From contig JAMFSR010000021.1 of assembly GCA_026225395.1 (NCBI GenBank), positions 1 through 64,000 of the forward strand: DNA of 64,000 nucleotides, given 5' to 3'. Numbering within the stretch: position 1 is the stretch's first letter; each line of letters begins with the position of its first letter. Shown here in pieces: positions 25,793-34,705 of this stretch. This DNA comes from Granulicella sapmiensis (lineage in GTDB: Bacteria > Acidobacteriota > Terriglobia > Terriglobales > Acidobacteriaceae). Below the pieces are notes generated by a model that ran no database searches, had not been told where the DNA came from, and saw only the letters and a program-made list of their open reading frames with translations. The position numbers and the translations under genes are program-made.

Positions 25793-26302
25793 TCACTCCT
25801 CAAACAGCCGCGGCTGCTCCAAGCCATCCGCAGCCGTCCTCACCTTCTTCTTTCCCGGAGCTCCGACATATCCCAGTACCTCGACTTTGGTTACCGCTGC
25901 GCGCGGGATAAACAAACTTTGGGTGTTAGACCTGGAGTCCGGAGGAACCATACGGAATCCATGATCCACCATAAAAACGTCCATAAATTGCACGTCAAAA
26001 TGAACCAATCCTTCCAGCGAATCTCCGTCCCGAAACTCCACTTTCAGCCACAAACCTTCACCACGCGGCCGCCCCAGGAAGCTTCTCCGCCCAATCCGTT
26101 CGGGATCAACTTCGTCATCGGAATTGAAATCCTTAACAGTAGCAATCGTCTTTATCTCACTCAAAACAATACGCAAAACCCGTCCAGCAGAATCGAGCAA
26201 ATCAACCCCATCCCGATCCACAAACCCATCCTGTGGCAAATACCCCCACGCTATCGTTCCGCCAAACGACCGCACGATCACCTTTTTCCGCGCAACTGCC
26301 AT
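25793..26302 (-). CDS. Conserved hypothetical protein upstream of lpxD
   Basis: This 169-residue, beta-rich protein has no signal peptide or membrane segment. It starts MAVARKKVIVRSFGG and contains LWLKVEFRDGDSLEGLVHFD, which resembles a small barrel such as a PilZ- or SH3-like fold. It ends in a charged tail. I know no function. It lies directly upstream of lpxD in the same direction, so the two may form an operon. The ATG at 26302 has TAGGA close upstream and removes an unlikely 21-residue leader. Confidence 0.65.
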   Translation of the reverse strand: MAVARKKVIVRSFGGTIAWGYLPQDGFVDRDGVDLLDSAGRVLRIVLSEIKTIATVKDFNSDDEVDPERIGRRSFLGRPRGEGLWLKVEFRDGDSLEGLVHFDVQFMDVFMVDHGFRMVPPDSRSNTQSLFIPRAAVTKVEVLGYVGAPGKKKVRTAADGLEQPRLFEE

Positions 26303-26502
26303 TTTCCTACCGCCATCCGCCGAAATTGTCGCACGCTCGACGTGATCGCCACAAAAATAGTGCAAATGGTAGCCAAATAAACGCTCCGGGTGTAGAATCA
26401 GGTGTTGCGTCGAGGCTCATGTTCCTCGTAAACGACTCATTCGACGCAAGTTATACCACGGTTCCAAACTCCCCGAACCGTCCGGAGCAAAGAGCACAAA
26501 CA

Positions 26503-28326
26503 ATGGCTGATTACATCTATCTGCTGCAGACACGGCTTACCGCTGCGCAGCAACAATCCCTGGCCCTGGTTCGCGATGTAGCCCGTTCTCGCGGCATGAC
26601 AGTTTTCCTCGTCGGCGGCGCCGTCCGCGATCTTACCAGTGGTTCTCCTATTCGCGATCTTGATGTAGTTGTTCAAGGAAATGCGCTAAAGCTAAGAAAA
26701 GATTTACAAAGTGCGGGCGCGACCATCGCCGGTGAAAATGAACTGATGCAGGCGCTGTATCTCAACTTCGCTGGCGGAATCCGCCTCGAAGTAGGCTCAA
26801 CCCTCTCCGTTTCCTACCCAAAACCCGGCAAGCCGAAGGTTGAACCAGCGACTATTCTTGACGATCTTCGCCGTCGCGACTTTACCGCCAACGCGATGGC
26901 TATCTCTTTGAATGAAGGCTCTTACGGCCTTCTGATGGATCCTCTCAACGGCGTTGCCGATATCGAAAACCGCGAACTTCGCTTGGTTTCTAACTACGGC
27001 TTCATCGAAGACCCAGCCCGCATGATTCGCGCAGCCCGTTTTGGCGCCCGTCTTGGCTGGCACATGGAAGAAAAGACCCAACAACGCTACGACACCGGCA
27101 AGGCTGAAAACTACATCGAAGCTTTGAGTCCGACCCTGCGCGGTTACGAGACCGAAGAAATCGTGCATGAGGAAGACCCACTCCGCGTCCTACGCCGTTT
27201 GGAATCAGAGGGTTGGAGTAAATCTCTGTTTCCGGCCTGGACTTCGGCGAAGGCCAATGAGCCTGAGCTCACTCGGCTGCGGGATACGGTTGGTCAGCTT
27301 GAAGCAATGGGCATCCATCCCGATCCTTCAGCGGCTTATTTCCCACTGCTGACCGCCAAGCTCGCTCCGAAGGATGTTGCTGAGCTCAAGAAGAGCTTCG
27401 CGCGCCCCGGCTTCGTCGAGCAGATTGCCTCGCTCGATGCGGACACCAAGAACTTCGCCGCCAAGTTCAACAGCAAAGCCGCAGCCGCTCCTTCCGATGC
27501 GTGGAAGATGCTCATGACGGCTGTACCTGAACAGATTCTCTGGCTTGCGCACACCTCCAAGAGCGCGCCGGTTCTAGCGCGCTTTCAGGCGTTCTTCACG
27601 GAATGGCCCCAGGCTCGCCAGCGTATTCCGTACCAGATCATGCAGGAGATGCGCATCACGCCGGATCTGCCTAGCTACGCGGAGCTGATCGAAACGCTGT
27701 TTTTTGCCATTATGGATGGCAAGCTCGACACCCCTGAGGCGACTAAGGCTTTTCTGGAGCCCTTCTCACCCCCTGCGCCTCCGCCTCCGGTCAACATGCG
27801 CCGTCGCGCCGTCAAGCGCGAAACCAAGGCACCAAAGCCTCGTGGCAAGAAAGCTGCTGCGGCGGCGTTGGAGCAGAGTGATGAAAATCGCAATGCGGAT
27901 GTTGCAGTCGCCGCAGAAGCTTCGGCTCCGGTTGAGAAACCGGCGGCCAAGGTTAAGCCCGTTGCCGTCAAGGAACCCGCTGCGAAGCCCGCAAAGGCCA
28001 TCGCTCCAAAGCCTCCCGTGAAAGCTGCCGTGAAACCGGCTCCCGCGAAGGCGGCAAAGGCTGTGGCTGCCAAGAAAGTTGTCGCGAAGAAGCAGGTTCC
28101 GCCAGCGAAGATGGCGAAGAAAGTGGCAAAGCCTGTGAAGGTTGTTGCCAAGAGGGTTGTTGCGAAGAAGGCTGTTGCCAAGAAAATCGTGGCAAAAGCG
28201 GTGGCGAAAAAGGCAAAGCCGCCGGTGAAGTCAAAAGCTCCAGTGAAGGCAAAGCCTGTGAAGAAGGCTCCTGCAAAAGTCGCGAAGAAGGTTGTTGCGA
28301 AGTCGAAGCCAAAGGGCAAGCGTTAA
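26503..28326 (+). CDS. CCA-adding/poly(A) polymerase-like nucleotidyltransferase with H1-like tail
   Basis: Residues 1 to about 430 form a class II tRNA nucleotidyltransferase or poly(A) polymerase. The signatures are FLVGGAVRDL, the catalytic DxD in IRDLDVVV, RRRDFTANAMA, and the RMIRAARFGARL helix. Such enzymes add CCA or A residues to RNA 3' ends. Residues about 430-607 are a low-complexity tail of Lys, Ala, Pro and Val with repeats like VVAKKxVAKK, very similar to histone H1-like bacterial proteins. The tail should bind nucleic acid. The start ATG at 26503 (MADYIYLLQ) is chosen by domain boundary; upstream sequence is open but not protein-like. Whether it is CCA-adding or polyadenylating is undecided. 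Confidence 0.85.
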   Translation: MADYIYLLQTRLTAAQQQSLALVRDVARSRGMTVFLVGGAVRDLTSGSPIRDLDVVVQGNALKLRKDLQSAGATIAGENELMQALYLNFAGGIRLEVGSTLSVSYPKPGKPKVEPATILDDLRRRDFTANAMAISLNEGSYGLLMDPLNGVADIENRELRLVSNYGFIEDPARMIRAARFGARLGWHMEEKTQQRYDTGKAENYIEALSPTLRGYETEEIVHEEDPLRVLRRLESEGWSKSLFPAWTSAKANEPELTRLRDTVGQLEAMGIHPDPSAAYFPLLTAKLAPKDVAELKKSFARPGFVEQIASLDADTKNFAAKFNSKAAAAPSDAWKMLMTAVPEQILWLAHTSKSAPVLARFQAFFTEWPQARQRIPYQIMQEMRITPDLPSYAELIETLFFAIMDGKLDTPEATKAFLEPFSPPAPPPPVNMRRRAVKRETKAPKPRGKKAAAAALEQSDENRNADVAVAAEASAPVEKPAAKVKPVAVKEPAAKPAKAIAPKPPVKAAVKPAPAKAAKAVAAKKVVAKKQVPPAKMAKKVAKPVKVVAKRVVAKKAVAKKIVAKAVAKKAKPPVKSKAPVKAKPVKKAPAKVAKKVVAKSKPKGKR

Positions 28327-28341
28327 AACGCTACTCGCCAG

Positions 28342-29778
28342 CTAATCCCGGACGCGCTTTTTCATCTCGACGTTCAGCCGCTTGATCTTCTGGTTCAGCG
28401 TGGAGAGCGGGATGCGGAAGTACTCGGCCGCTTCGGTCTGGTTCCAGTTGCAACGTTCCAGCCTGTCCGCAATAATTTTCCGCTCGATCTCCTCCATCAC
28501 ATCAAACAAGGATGCATCCGGTTTCTGCTCCAGCAGATTCGTCGTATAACTGTTTCCGCGGATTTGGGCGGGCAGTAGTTCCGGCGTGATCTTCGGTCCG
28601 TTGGAGAGCACTACGCCGCGCTCCATGGCATTCTCGAGCTCACGCACGTTTCCGGGCCACTCGTAGTCCATCATCGTCCGCAACGCCTCAGGCGAGAGCG
28701 CGCGCATGGGAAAGCCATTCTCTTCGGTGTAGAACTTCAGGAAGTGGGCTGAGAGCAGGGGAATATCTTCCTTGCGACTGCGCAGTGGCGGCAGTTCCAG
28801 GCAGATGACGTTAAGGCGATAGAAAAGGTCTTCGCGGAATCGGCCGTCTTTCACGGCCTGCGCGAGATTGACATTCGTTGCCGCGACGATGCGTACGTCG
28901 ACCTGAATCTCCTGGGTTCCACCGAGATGCATGAACCTGCGATCCTGTAGGACGCGCAGCAGTTTGGCCTGCATGTCCATACTCATCGTGCCGATCTCGT
29001 CGAGGAACAGCGTTCCACCGTCTGCAACTTCGAACAAGCCCTTTTTGGCGACGACGGCTGAAGTGAATGCGCCGCGTTCGTGGCCGAACAACGTCGACTC
29101 CAAAAGATCGGAGGGAACGGAACCGGTGTTCACCGGAATAAAAGCCTTATCGCGCCGCGGTGAACTGGCATGAATGGCCTTCGCCACCAACTCTTTACCG
29201 GTGCCGCTTTCGCCCTGGATGAGTACGGTGGAGCGACTCGGAGCCACTTGGGCGACAAGATCGAACAACCGCAGCATCGGCTCGCTTTTGCCGACGATAT
29301 TCTCAAACGAGTAGCGCTGCTTGAGTGTGCGCTTGAGCTGGACTACTTCCTGCTCGGCACGGTTAAGGCCGATGGCGGCGCGGATATCCGCGAGCAGTTT
29401 TTCATTGTCCCAGGGCTTTTGTACAAAGTTCGCAGCGCCTGCACGAATCGCATCGACAACATTGCCGACGGTGCCGTAGGCCGTAATCATAATTACTGGA
29501 AGGTCGGGCACCAGCGACTTGATCCGCGGCAGGAGGTCGATGCCGCTCTCGCCCGGCAGGGCAAGGTCCAGGAGCAGGAGATCGTAGGCATGCCTTGCCA
29601 GCAGATCCAGTCCTGCCTGCCCATCGGGCGCTGCCTCCACCGAAAAGCCTTCCAGCATCAAGAGCGTTTCCAGCGAGTCGCGAATCCCGGCCTCATCGTC
29701 GATGATCAGGATGCGCTGGTGCTGCGTTGTGCTTCCCGTTTTTGGGCTGTCGATCTCCGTGAGTGCGGCGTTAGACAT
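28342..29778 (-). CDS. NtrC-family sigma54-dependent response regulator
   Basis: The 478-residue protein has a receiver domain (phosphoacceptor Asp71, acidic pocket Asp27/Asp28) and an AAA+ domain. The latter has Walker A GESGTGKE (189-196) and Walker B LFLDE (257-261). A Fis-type helix-turn-helix closes the C-terminus (CNWNQTEAAEYFRIPLSTL). It activates sigma54 promoters after phosphorylation. The sigma54-contact loop reads GAFTSA (236-241) instead of the usual GAFTGA. It follows the histidine-kinase stop by three bases, so both form one operon; no target promoter was identified. Confidence 0.93.
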   Translation of the reverse strand: MSNAALTEIDSPKTGSTTQHQRILIIDDEAGIRDSLETLLMLEGFSVEAAPDGQAGLDLLARHAYDLLLLDLALPGESGIDLLPRIKSLVPDLPVIMITAYGTVGNVVDAIRAGAANFVQKPWDNEKLLADIRAAIGLNRAEQEVVQLKRTLKQRYSFENIVGKSEPMLRLFDLVAQVAPSRSTVLIQGESGTGKELVAKAIHASSPRRDKAFIPVNTGSVPSDLLESTLFGHERGAFTSAVVAKKGLFEVADGGTLFLDEIGTMSMDMQAKLLRVLQDRRFMHLGGTQEIQVDVRIVAATNVNLAQAVKDGRFREDLFYRLNVICLELPPLRSRKEDIPLLSAHFLKFYTEENGFPMRALSPEALRTMMDYEWPGNVRELENAMERGVVLSNGPKITPELLPAQIRGNSYTTNLLEQKPDASLFDVMEEIERKIIADRLERCNWNQTEAAEYFRIPLSTLNQKIKRLNVEMKKRVRD

Positions 29779-29781
29779 GTA

Positions 29782-32751
29782 CTACCTTTCCTGCTCCTGC
29801 ATCGCCTGCACGTTCTCATTCGACGTCAGTCTGGTTCGTTCGTTTTCGATTGCGGGGAAGGACAAGCGGAACACGGTACCTTCGCCAACTGTGCTTTCCA
29901 CGCCGATCGTTCCGCTGTGTTCCTGCACGATCCCGTATGTCACCGCGAGCCCGAGGCCCGTCCCTTTGCGCTGACCTTCCTTTGGATTGCTCTTGGTTGT
30001 AAAGAAGGGATCGTAGATTTTTCCCAGAACTTCGGGCGGCATGCCCGGACCGTTGTCTTCAACGCGAATCTCAATGCCGCGAGGTGTGCGTTCGGTCGAG
30101 ATCTTTACGGTTCCCGCGCCCTTGTCCTGCAGGGCATCCTTCGCGTTCATAATCAGGTTCACCGTCACCTGCTGCAGCTTGCCGAGATTGCCGGAGATGG
30201 GCGGTAGATCTGCTGCAAGATCCATTTCCACTGCAATACGACCGGAACGCAGCTGATGTTCCAGCAACAATGCTGTATCCCGCAGCATGGTGTTCACGTC
30301 GACACGCGCGAAGTCGACGCTGCCCATGCGTGCGAAGTTCAGCAGGCCATTGACGATTTCGGAAGCGCGGAAGGTTTGCTGCGTGATCTTTTCCAGCACC
30401 GGTTGCAGGCGGGCCATGTTGCCGTCGTCGCCGCGCATCTGCTTCTGCAGCATCTGGGTGTAGCTGGAAATGACGGCGAGCGGCGTGTTGACCTCATGGG
30501 CCACTCCAGCGGCCAGCAGGCCGATCGATGACAGCTTCTCCGACTGAGTCAGCTGCTTCTCCATGTTGATCGCTTCGGTGATGTCGTCGACGATGATGAT
30601 CCGCCCGACCGCATGGAAGTCACGGTTCAACAAGGGAGCGATGGTGATGTTGGCAATGCGCGATTCACCGGCAGGAGTTGCCAGACGGAACTTGTAGAGG
30701 GTGCATACGCCGGCTTCAGCACGCAGCCGGTCAAACTCTTCGAGGAAGTCGGCAGGGAAGACCTCGTTCAACGGGCGGCGCAAGGCGTCTGCACGCGGTG
30801 TGGCGTACATCACTTCCATCTGCGCGTTCCAGCTCTCGATGCTGTCCTGCAGATCGACGGCGAAGACGCCAATGTTGATGGACTCCACGATGTTCTCGTT
30901 GAAGTCGCGCAGACGCTCAAAGTCGAAGATCTTCTGCTCCAGCCGGCGATAGAGCTGTGCGTTCTGAATGGCGATGCCGATGTAACCGGCGAGCGACTCA
31001 AGCAGCTCTACATCCTCGCTCGAAAGGAAGTCACCATCGCCGGTGCGGCCGAGCCCGAGCACAGCGATGGTGGTCAAACCTTCGCCCTCGCCGCGTGCTA
31101 CGCGACAGGGGACGTAGTAGTTCAAGTCCAGCGCCGCGGCCGTTTGCCGCTGCGTTTCAGGCAGACGAAGCACAGAGTGTGGCGTTTCGAAGAAGATGTG
31201 GTTATCGGCGCCGCGGCGGTCGAAGTCCAGAAAGCCCATATCGAATGCGTTGCTTTCGTTCGCGATCGTGGACGAAAGCCCATGGGAAGCAATCAGCCGA
31301 AAGTGTGCCCGATGGCCCAGTACATCGTCATCGGCGAGGAATACGGCAACGCGCGTGAGCAGGAGTGTGTCGGGGAGACGCTCGACGATGGAACCTACCA
31401 ATGCGCCGAGGTCGGTTTGCGCGTTGAGCTCGCGGCCGAACTTCACCAGCGTCTCGCGATAATCAAACCGTTTCTGCTCAAACACGCGATCAACACGCGC
31501 CTGAATCGCTCGCTTCAAGGGGTCGAACAGAATCCCTGTGACGACAACCGCCACTGCGAGTCCCCAGAACCCGAAGTTCTGGAATCGTGCACGCGCAAAG
31601 CTCGCCGCTAGAGCGATCACACCGAAGTAAAGTCCGACGAGGGCTGCGGTTGCCAATGTATACGTGACGCCGCGTTTGAAAATTAGGTCAACGTCCATCA
31701 GACGATACCGCACGATCGCCCAACTGAACGTCAGCGGCAGCAGGATCAAGGAGAGGAGCGCGATTCTCGTCAGCGTGCTGGATACGTTTGCATCGCTGAG
31801 GAAGGGAATCACATAGAACGCTGTAAACGGAAGCACTGTGAGCAACGTGCCGCGGCTCAGCCACTTCAACTGCTGGCGTTGCAGCGGTTGCTGCTCGTGG
31901 CGATAGCGCATCCAGAAAACGATTGCAGCAATGACGTAATAAGCGGCAAGGTAGGCGTAGTCCGTCTGGTCCAGCCGGTGCTGTAGACGCTCCGTTGGAG
32001 ACCACACCTGCAGTGCCATGTACCGCAGCGCTACGAGCACCACTCCCGGCAGGTAGAGGAGCGGATACAACAGGCGCATCGCCCGCTTATGCTGCGGGTC
32101 TTCGGAGAAGCTGATCGCAAAGTGCAGGAACAAAGCCGGTTGCAGCGCCGTGGCCGCGATATTGCACCAAAGGATGATCTGGTCCAAGCCGTCGAGCACA
32201 CCCGTGTATTTGAAGGCACACAAGATGAACGACACCAGGCAGAAAACGAAGAAGTGGGTTGATTTAGGCGCCGTCCAGCGTCGAAACAGCACGTAGAGGC
32301 CGATCGCAAGGTATACAAGCGCGATGAGCCGAAGCACCTGGTGGTCGGTCCGATCGGCCGGCTCCAAGATAACTCCGATCTCGAGCGGGGCAACGCGGCT
32401 CTCGCCCATTTTCCGCTGAATCGAGTAGGTGGCCTTGCTCCAGACGCCGGTGCGTTCCATTTGCCGCTCGGCCGTTGCTAAACGTGTGGTGGGAACTTCA
32501 TTGATTGCCGTAATCACGTCACCGGCACGAATCCCGCCCCGGTATGCCGGCGTGTCTTTGGGAACGATATACGCGCGAAGTCCCCCAGCCGTCTCCGTCA
32601 GGCGCGCGCCGTCGGTGGGGGAACTTTGACTGCTCTCCTGCACCAGGTTTGCGATCGCCAGCCCGAAGGCCGCGAGTGTTACCACTGCCAGCAGTACAGC
32701 CAGCAGACGAGTTTGGGACCCACTCTTCACGGAAACGCTCTTATTCGACAA
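29782..32751 (-). CDS. Membrane histidine kinase with PDZ, 7TM, GAF and PAS domains
   Basis: The 989-residue sensor starts with a membrane helix (residues 15-38). An extracytoplasmic PDZ-like domain (about 45-125, YRGGIRAGDVITAINEVP) and about seven further membrane helices (about 140-400) follow. A GAF domain (about 425-600) and a PAS domain (about 615-730) come next. The HisKA domain has phospho-His752 in AGVAHEVNTPL. The ATPase domain carries NLIMNAKDAL, EDNGPGMPPE and GTGLGLAVTYG. It should phosphorylate the adjacent NtrC-type regulator. The PDZ domain suggests that it senses exposed protein C-termini or envelope stress. The start is TTG with no clear Shine-Dalgarno sequence; a GTG seven codons in is possible. 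Confidence 0.9.
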   Translation of the reverse strand: MSNKSVSVKSGSQTRLLAVLLAVVTLAAFGLAIANLVQESSQSSPTDGARLTETAGGLRAYIVPKDTPAYRGGIRAGDVITAINEVPTTRLATAERQMERTGVWSKATYSIQRKMGESRVAPLEIGVILEPADRTDHQVLRLIALVYLAIGLYVLFRRWTAPKSTHFFVFCLVSFILCAFKYTGVLDGLDQIILWCNIAATALQPALFLHFAISFSEDPQHKRAMRLLYPLLYLPGVVLVALRYMALQVWSPTERLQHRLDQTDYAYLAAYYVIAAIVFWMRYRHEQQPLQRQQLKWLSRGTLLTVLPFTAFYVIPFLSDANVSSTLTRIALLSLILLPLTFSWAIVRYRLMDVDLIFKRGVTYTLATAALVGLYFGVIALAASFARARFQNFGFWGLAVAVVVTGILFDPLKRAIQARVDRVFEQKRFDYRETLVKFGRELNAQTDLGALVGSIVERLPDTLLLTRVAVFLADDDVLGHRAHFRLIASHGLSSTIANESNAFDMGFLDFDRRGADNHIFFETPHSVLRLPETQRQTAAALDLNYYVPCRVARGEGEGLTTIAVLGLGRTGDGDFLSSEDVELLESLAGYIGIAIQNAQLYRRLEQKIFDFERLRDFNENIVESINIGVFAVDLQDSIESWNAQMEVMYATPRADALRRPLNEVFPADFLEEFDRLRAEAGVCTLYKFRLATPAGESRIANITIAPLLNRDFHAVGRIIIVDDITEAINMEKQLTQSEKLSSIGLLAAGVAHEVNTPLAVISSYTQMLQKQMRGDDGNMARLQPVLEKITQQTFRASEIVNGLLNFARMGSVDFARVDVNTMLRDTALLLEHQLRSGRIAVEMDLAADLPPISGNLGKLQQVTVNLIMNAKDALQDKGAGTVKISTERTPRGIEIRVEDNGPGMPPEVLGKIYDPFFTTKSNPKEGQRKGTGLGLAVTYGIVQEHSGTIGVESTVGEGTVFRLSFPAIENERTRLTSNENVQAMQEQER

Positions 32752-33029
32752 CGTAGATCAGTATGTTTATTAGCAACCCAAGTGCCAAAGCCATTTATGC
32801 AGCAATGGCGCGCACTTACGCAGTTCGCTCTACCCATAATGCACCAATTCATAGGCAGATACGTTATTTTGGATTCTCTGGTTCCTTCGTTCTACAACTT
32901 TCATTTTGACGCATCCACGGGGTTTCCGCACCTTGGCCTTCCGGACTTGACCTGAACCCCCATCTCCTGTGAACTGAAACTTTGCGATTGACCTTGCGGG
33001 AGTTTCAAGCCGTCGCAAGAGCGCCGATT

Positions 33030-34049
33030 ATGATCGAACGTCGTAACCTGACACTCGACGGCATTCGCCTCGCTTACCTGGAGCGGGGTACCCGAGCGCC
33101 CGGCAGACCGTCCCTGATCCTGCTGCACGGGCTGATGGGCTGCGCCGAGACGATGGTCCTGCTCATGGACGCGCTCCGGCCCGATCTCCACGTCATTGCA
33201 CTGGATTTCCCGGGCTCCGGCCATTCCGAACGACGCAGCGACATCATCCCCACGCTGGCCGCCAATGCTACCCTGACCGCGCGTTTCATTGAGGCATTGA
33301 AACTCGATCGCCCCTGCTTGCTCGGCCATTCTCATGGAGGTGCGGTGTCGCTCCAGTTGGCCGTCACCCAACCAGACCTGGTCCGGTCTCTTACGCTGCT
33401 GGCCCCGGCTCACCCTTACTTTGACGAAGGCGATCCGATTATTCGCTTCTACCTGTCCCTCCCTGGGCGGTTATTCGCTTACACCATTCCCTGGTACCCG
33501 CGCTGGATGCAGATGATCGGCTTACGGCGCATGGCTGGCCCGAAAAGCTGGGACACGCTTGCAAAACTCAAGCCCTATCGTGAGAACCTGCAGACCCGCG
33601 GCACCATGGCGCATCTGCTGCGGCTACTCGACACCTGGCATGAGGATATGAGCGTTCTACGCAGGCATCTGCGCTCGCCGCTCAGCACGCCGACGTTGCT
33701 CATTTGGGGAGATGCGGATCGCGCGGTACCCCCCATTTCTGTCCACGAACTTCGCGCCCGGCTTCGTTACTCTGAGCTGCATATCCTCAGGGGCGTCGGG
33801 CATCGTCCTGCTGAAGAGTCCCCGCAGAAGACTGCTGCTCTCATCGAAGAGTGGCTTGACCGTTCGCAGTCGCGAATCGACTGTTATAGCCCGAACTCAT
33901 CGCTAAGCCAGGATCGGATCGCTGCATTCATGACCCCCAGCTTCGGCGCGGGTGAACCCGGAGTTCCTGCAAAGAAATGGTCCGCACCTTCTACCCACAC
34001 CACACGCTTGGGATCTGAGGCGGAGAGCAGAGTTTCGTCCAACACCTGA
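33030..34049 (+). CDS. Alpha/beta hydrolase
   Basis: The 339-residue protein has the alpha/beta-hydrolase order: oxyanion region LILLHGLMG, the nucleophile elbow GHSHGG (Ser), an acid in LIWGDADRAVP, and a late histidine in VGHRPAEE. It is probably a cytoplasmic esterase, lyase or haloalkane-type hydrolase; the substrate is unknown. The last ~55 residues after EEWLDRS are encoded by DNA that also codes, on the other strand, for the end of the next gene, so they are probably a recent extension. A TTG at 32982 is an alternative start; I prefer the ATG at 33030 (MIERRNLTLDG). Confidence 0.85.
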   Translation: MIERRNLTLDGIRLAYLERGTRAPGRPSLILLHGLMGCAETMVLLMDALRPDLHVIALDFPGSGHSERRSDIIPTLAANATLTARFIEALKLDRPCLLGHSHGGAVSLQLAVTQPDLVRSLTLLAPAHPYFDEGDPIIRFYLSLPGRLFAYTIPWYPRWMQMIGLRRMAGPKSWDTLAKLKPYRENLQTRGTMAHLLRLLDTWHEDMSVLRRHLRSPLSTPTLLIWGDADRAVPPISVHELRARLRYSELHILRGVGHRPAEESPQKTAALIEEWLDRSQSRIDCYSPNSSLSQDRIAAFMTPSFGAGEPGVPAKKWSAPSTHTTRLGSEAESRVSSNT

Positions 34050-34591
34050 CGCGGCGCAAACGGATCATGGTCGCCGATCACGAATAACTTGGGCACCTTC
34101 CCGCATCCCGGCAGGAAGTTGTAGGTGTAATCGCGACCTTCTGCGCGCACCGGAAGCCCAATCCCGCACAGCCCGGCCACTCGCGCATCGCCGCAGCAGG
34201 CTCTTAGACCGACGTTTGATCCAAACGAAAACCCCGCGAACAAGATGGGCAGCCGGTATTCGTGCTCCAACCAGTCGAGCGCTGCGCGGACGTCGTCCAC
34301 TTCACCACGACCATCGTCATGTGCACCCTCGCTCAGGCCTGTTCCACGAAAGTTGAACCGAAGCACCGGCAAACCGAAGCTCGAGAAGGCCTTCGCTGCG
34401 TGATACACGACCTTGTTGTGCATGGTGCCGCCGCCCAATGGATGTGGATGCGCGATCACTGCCGCATACAGCGCGTCCGGACGCCCGGTGTTCAGAATCG
34501 CCTCCAGCCTTCCTGCCGGCCCCCGCAAATCCTCAATCGTCTGTACATGCGAGCGGAACTCTTCCATTCGTGGGCGATCCTCCATCATCAT
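33884..34591 (-). CDS. Alpha/beta hydrolase of the COG2945 type
   Basis: The 235-residue protein resembles the small hydrolases of COG2945: IAHPHPLGGGTMHNKVV, RFNFRGTGLSEG, the nucleophile elbow GFSFGS, acid GDHDPFAP, and histidine EGADHFFAG. These are cytoplasmic serine hydrolases of unknown substrate. The extreme N-terminus (MMMEDRPR) may be leader, since GGAGG lies upstream of a second ATG at 34567. Its last 55 codons overlap the 3' end of the convergent hydrolase gene by 166 bases. It is divergent from the M20 peptidase gene. Confidence 0.85.
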   Translation of the reverse strand: MMMEDRPRMEEFRSHVQTIEDLRGPAGRLEAILNTGRPDALYAAVIAHPHPLGGGTMHNKVVYHAAKAFSSFGLPVLRFNFRGTGLSEGAHDDGRGEVDDVRAALDWLEHEYRLPILFAGFSFGSNVGLRACCGDARVAGLCGIGLPVRAEGRDYTYNFLPGCGKVPKLFVIGDHDPFAPRQVLDETLLSASDPKRVVWVEGADHFFAGTPGSPAPKLGVMNAAIRSWLSDEFGL

Positions 34592-34705
34592 TCTAGGAGA
34601 CCCCTGCGCAATGTTCTCTTGCGGTCAGGCGTAAACGGCTTTTACTTCCGCAGCAACCGCCTCGATCTCAGTCTCCTCAAGACGGCAGGTTATCCTGTAC
34701 GCAAC

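Noticed and set aside
27675..28319. Phe/Ala/Thr-rich minus-strand frame opposite the Lys/Ala tail
   Set aside because: It is the exact complement of a repetitive AAG/GCC-rich region and only mimics a membrane protein.
27780..28320. Repetitive DNA that might suggest a CRISPR or satellite array
   Set aside because: The repeats are irregular, codon-phased and encode the Lys/Ala tail; no constant repeat-spacer spacing.
30613..31611. Plus-strand open frame opposite the histidine kinase
   Set aside because: It has no recognisable motif and lies opposite the conserved GAF and PAS region.
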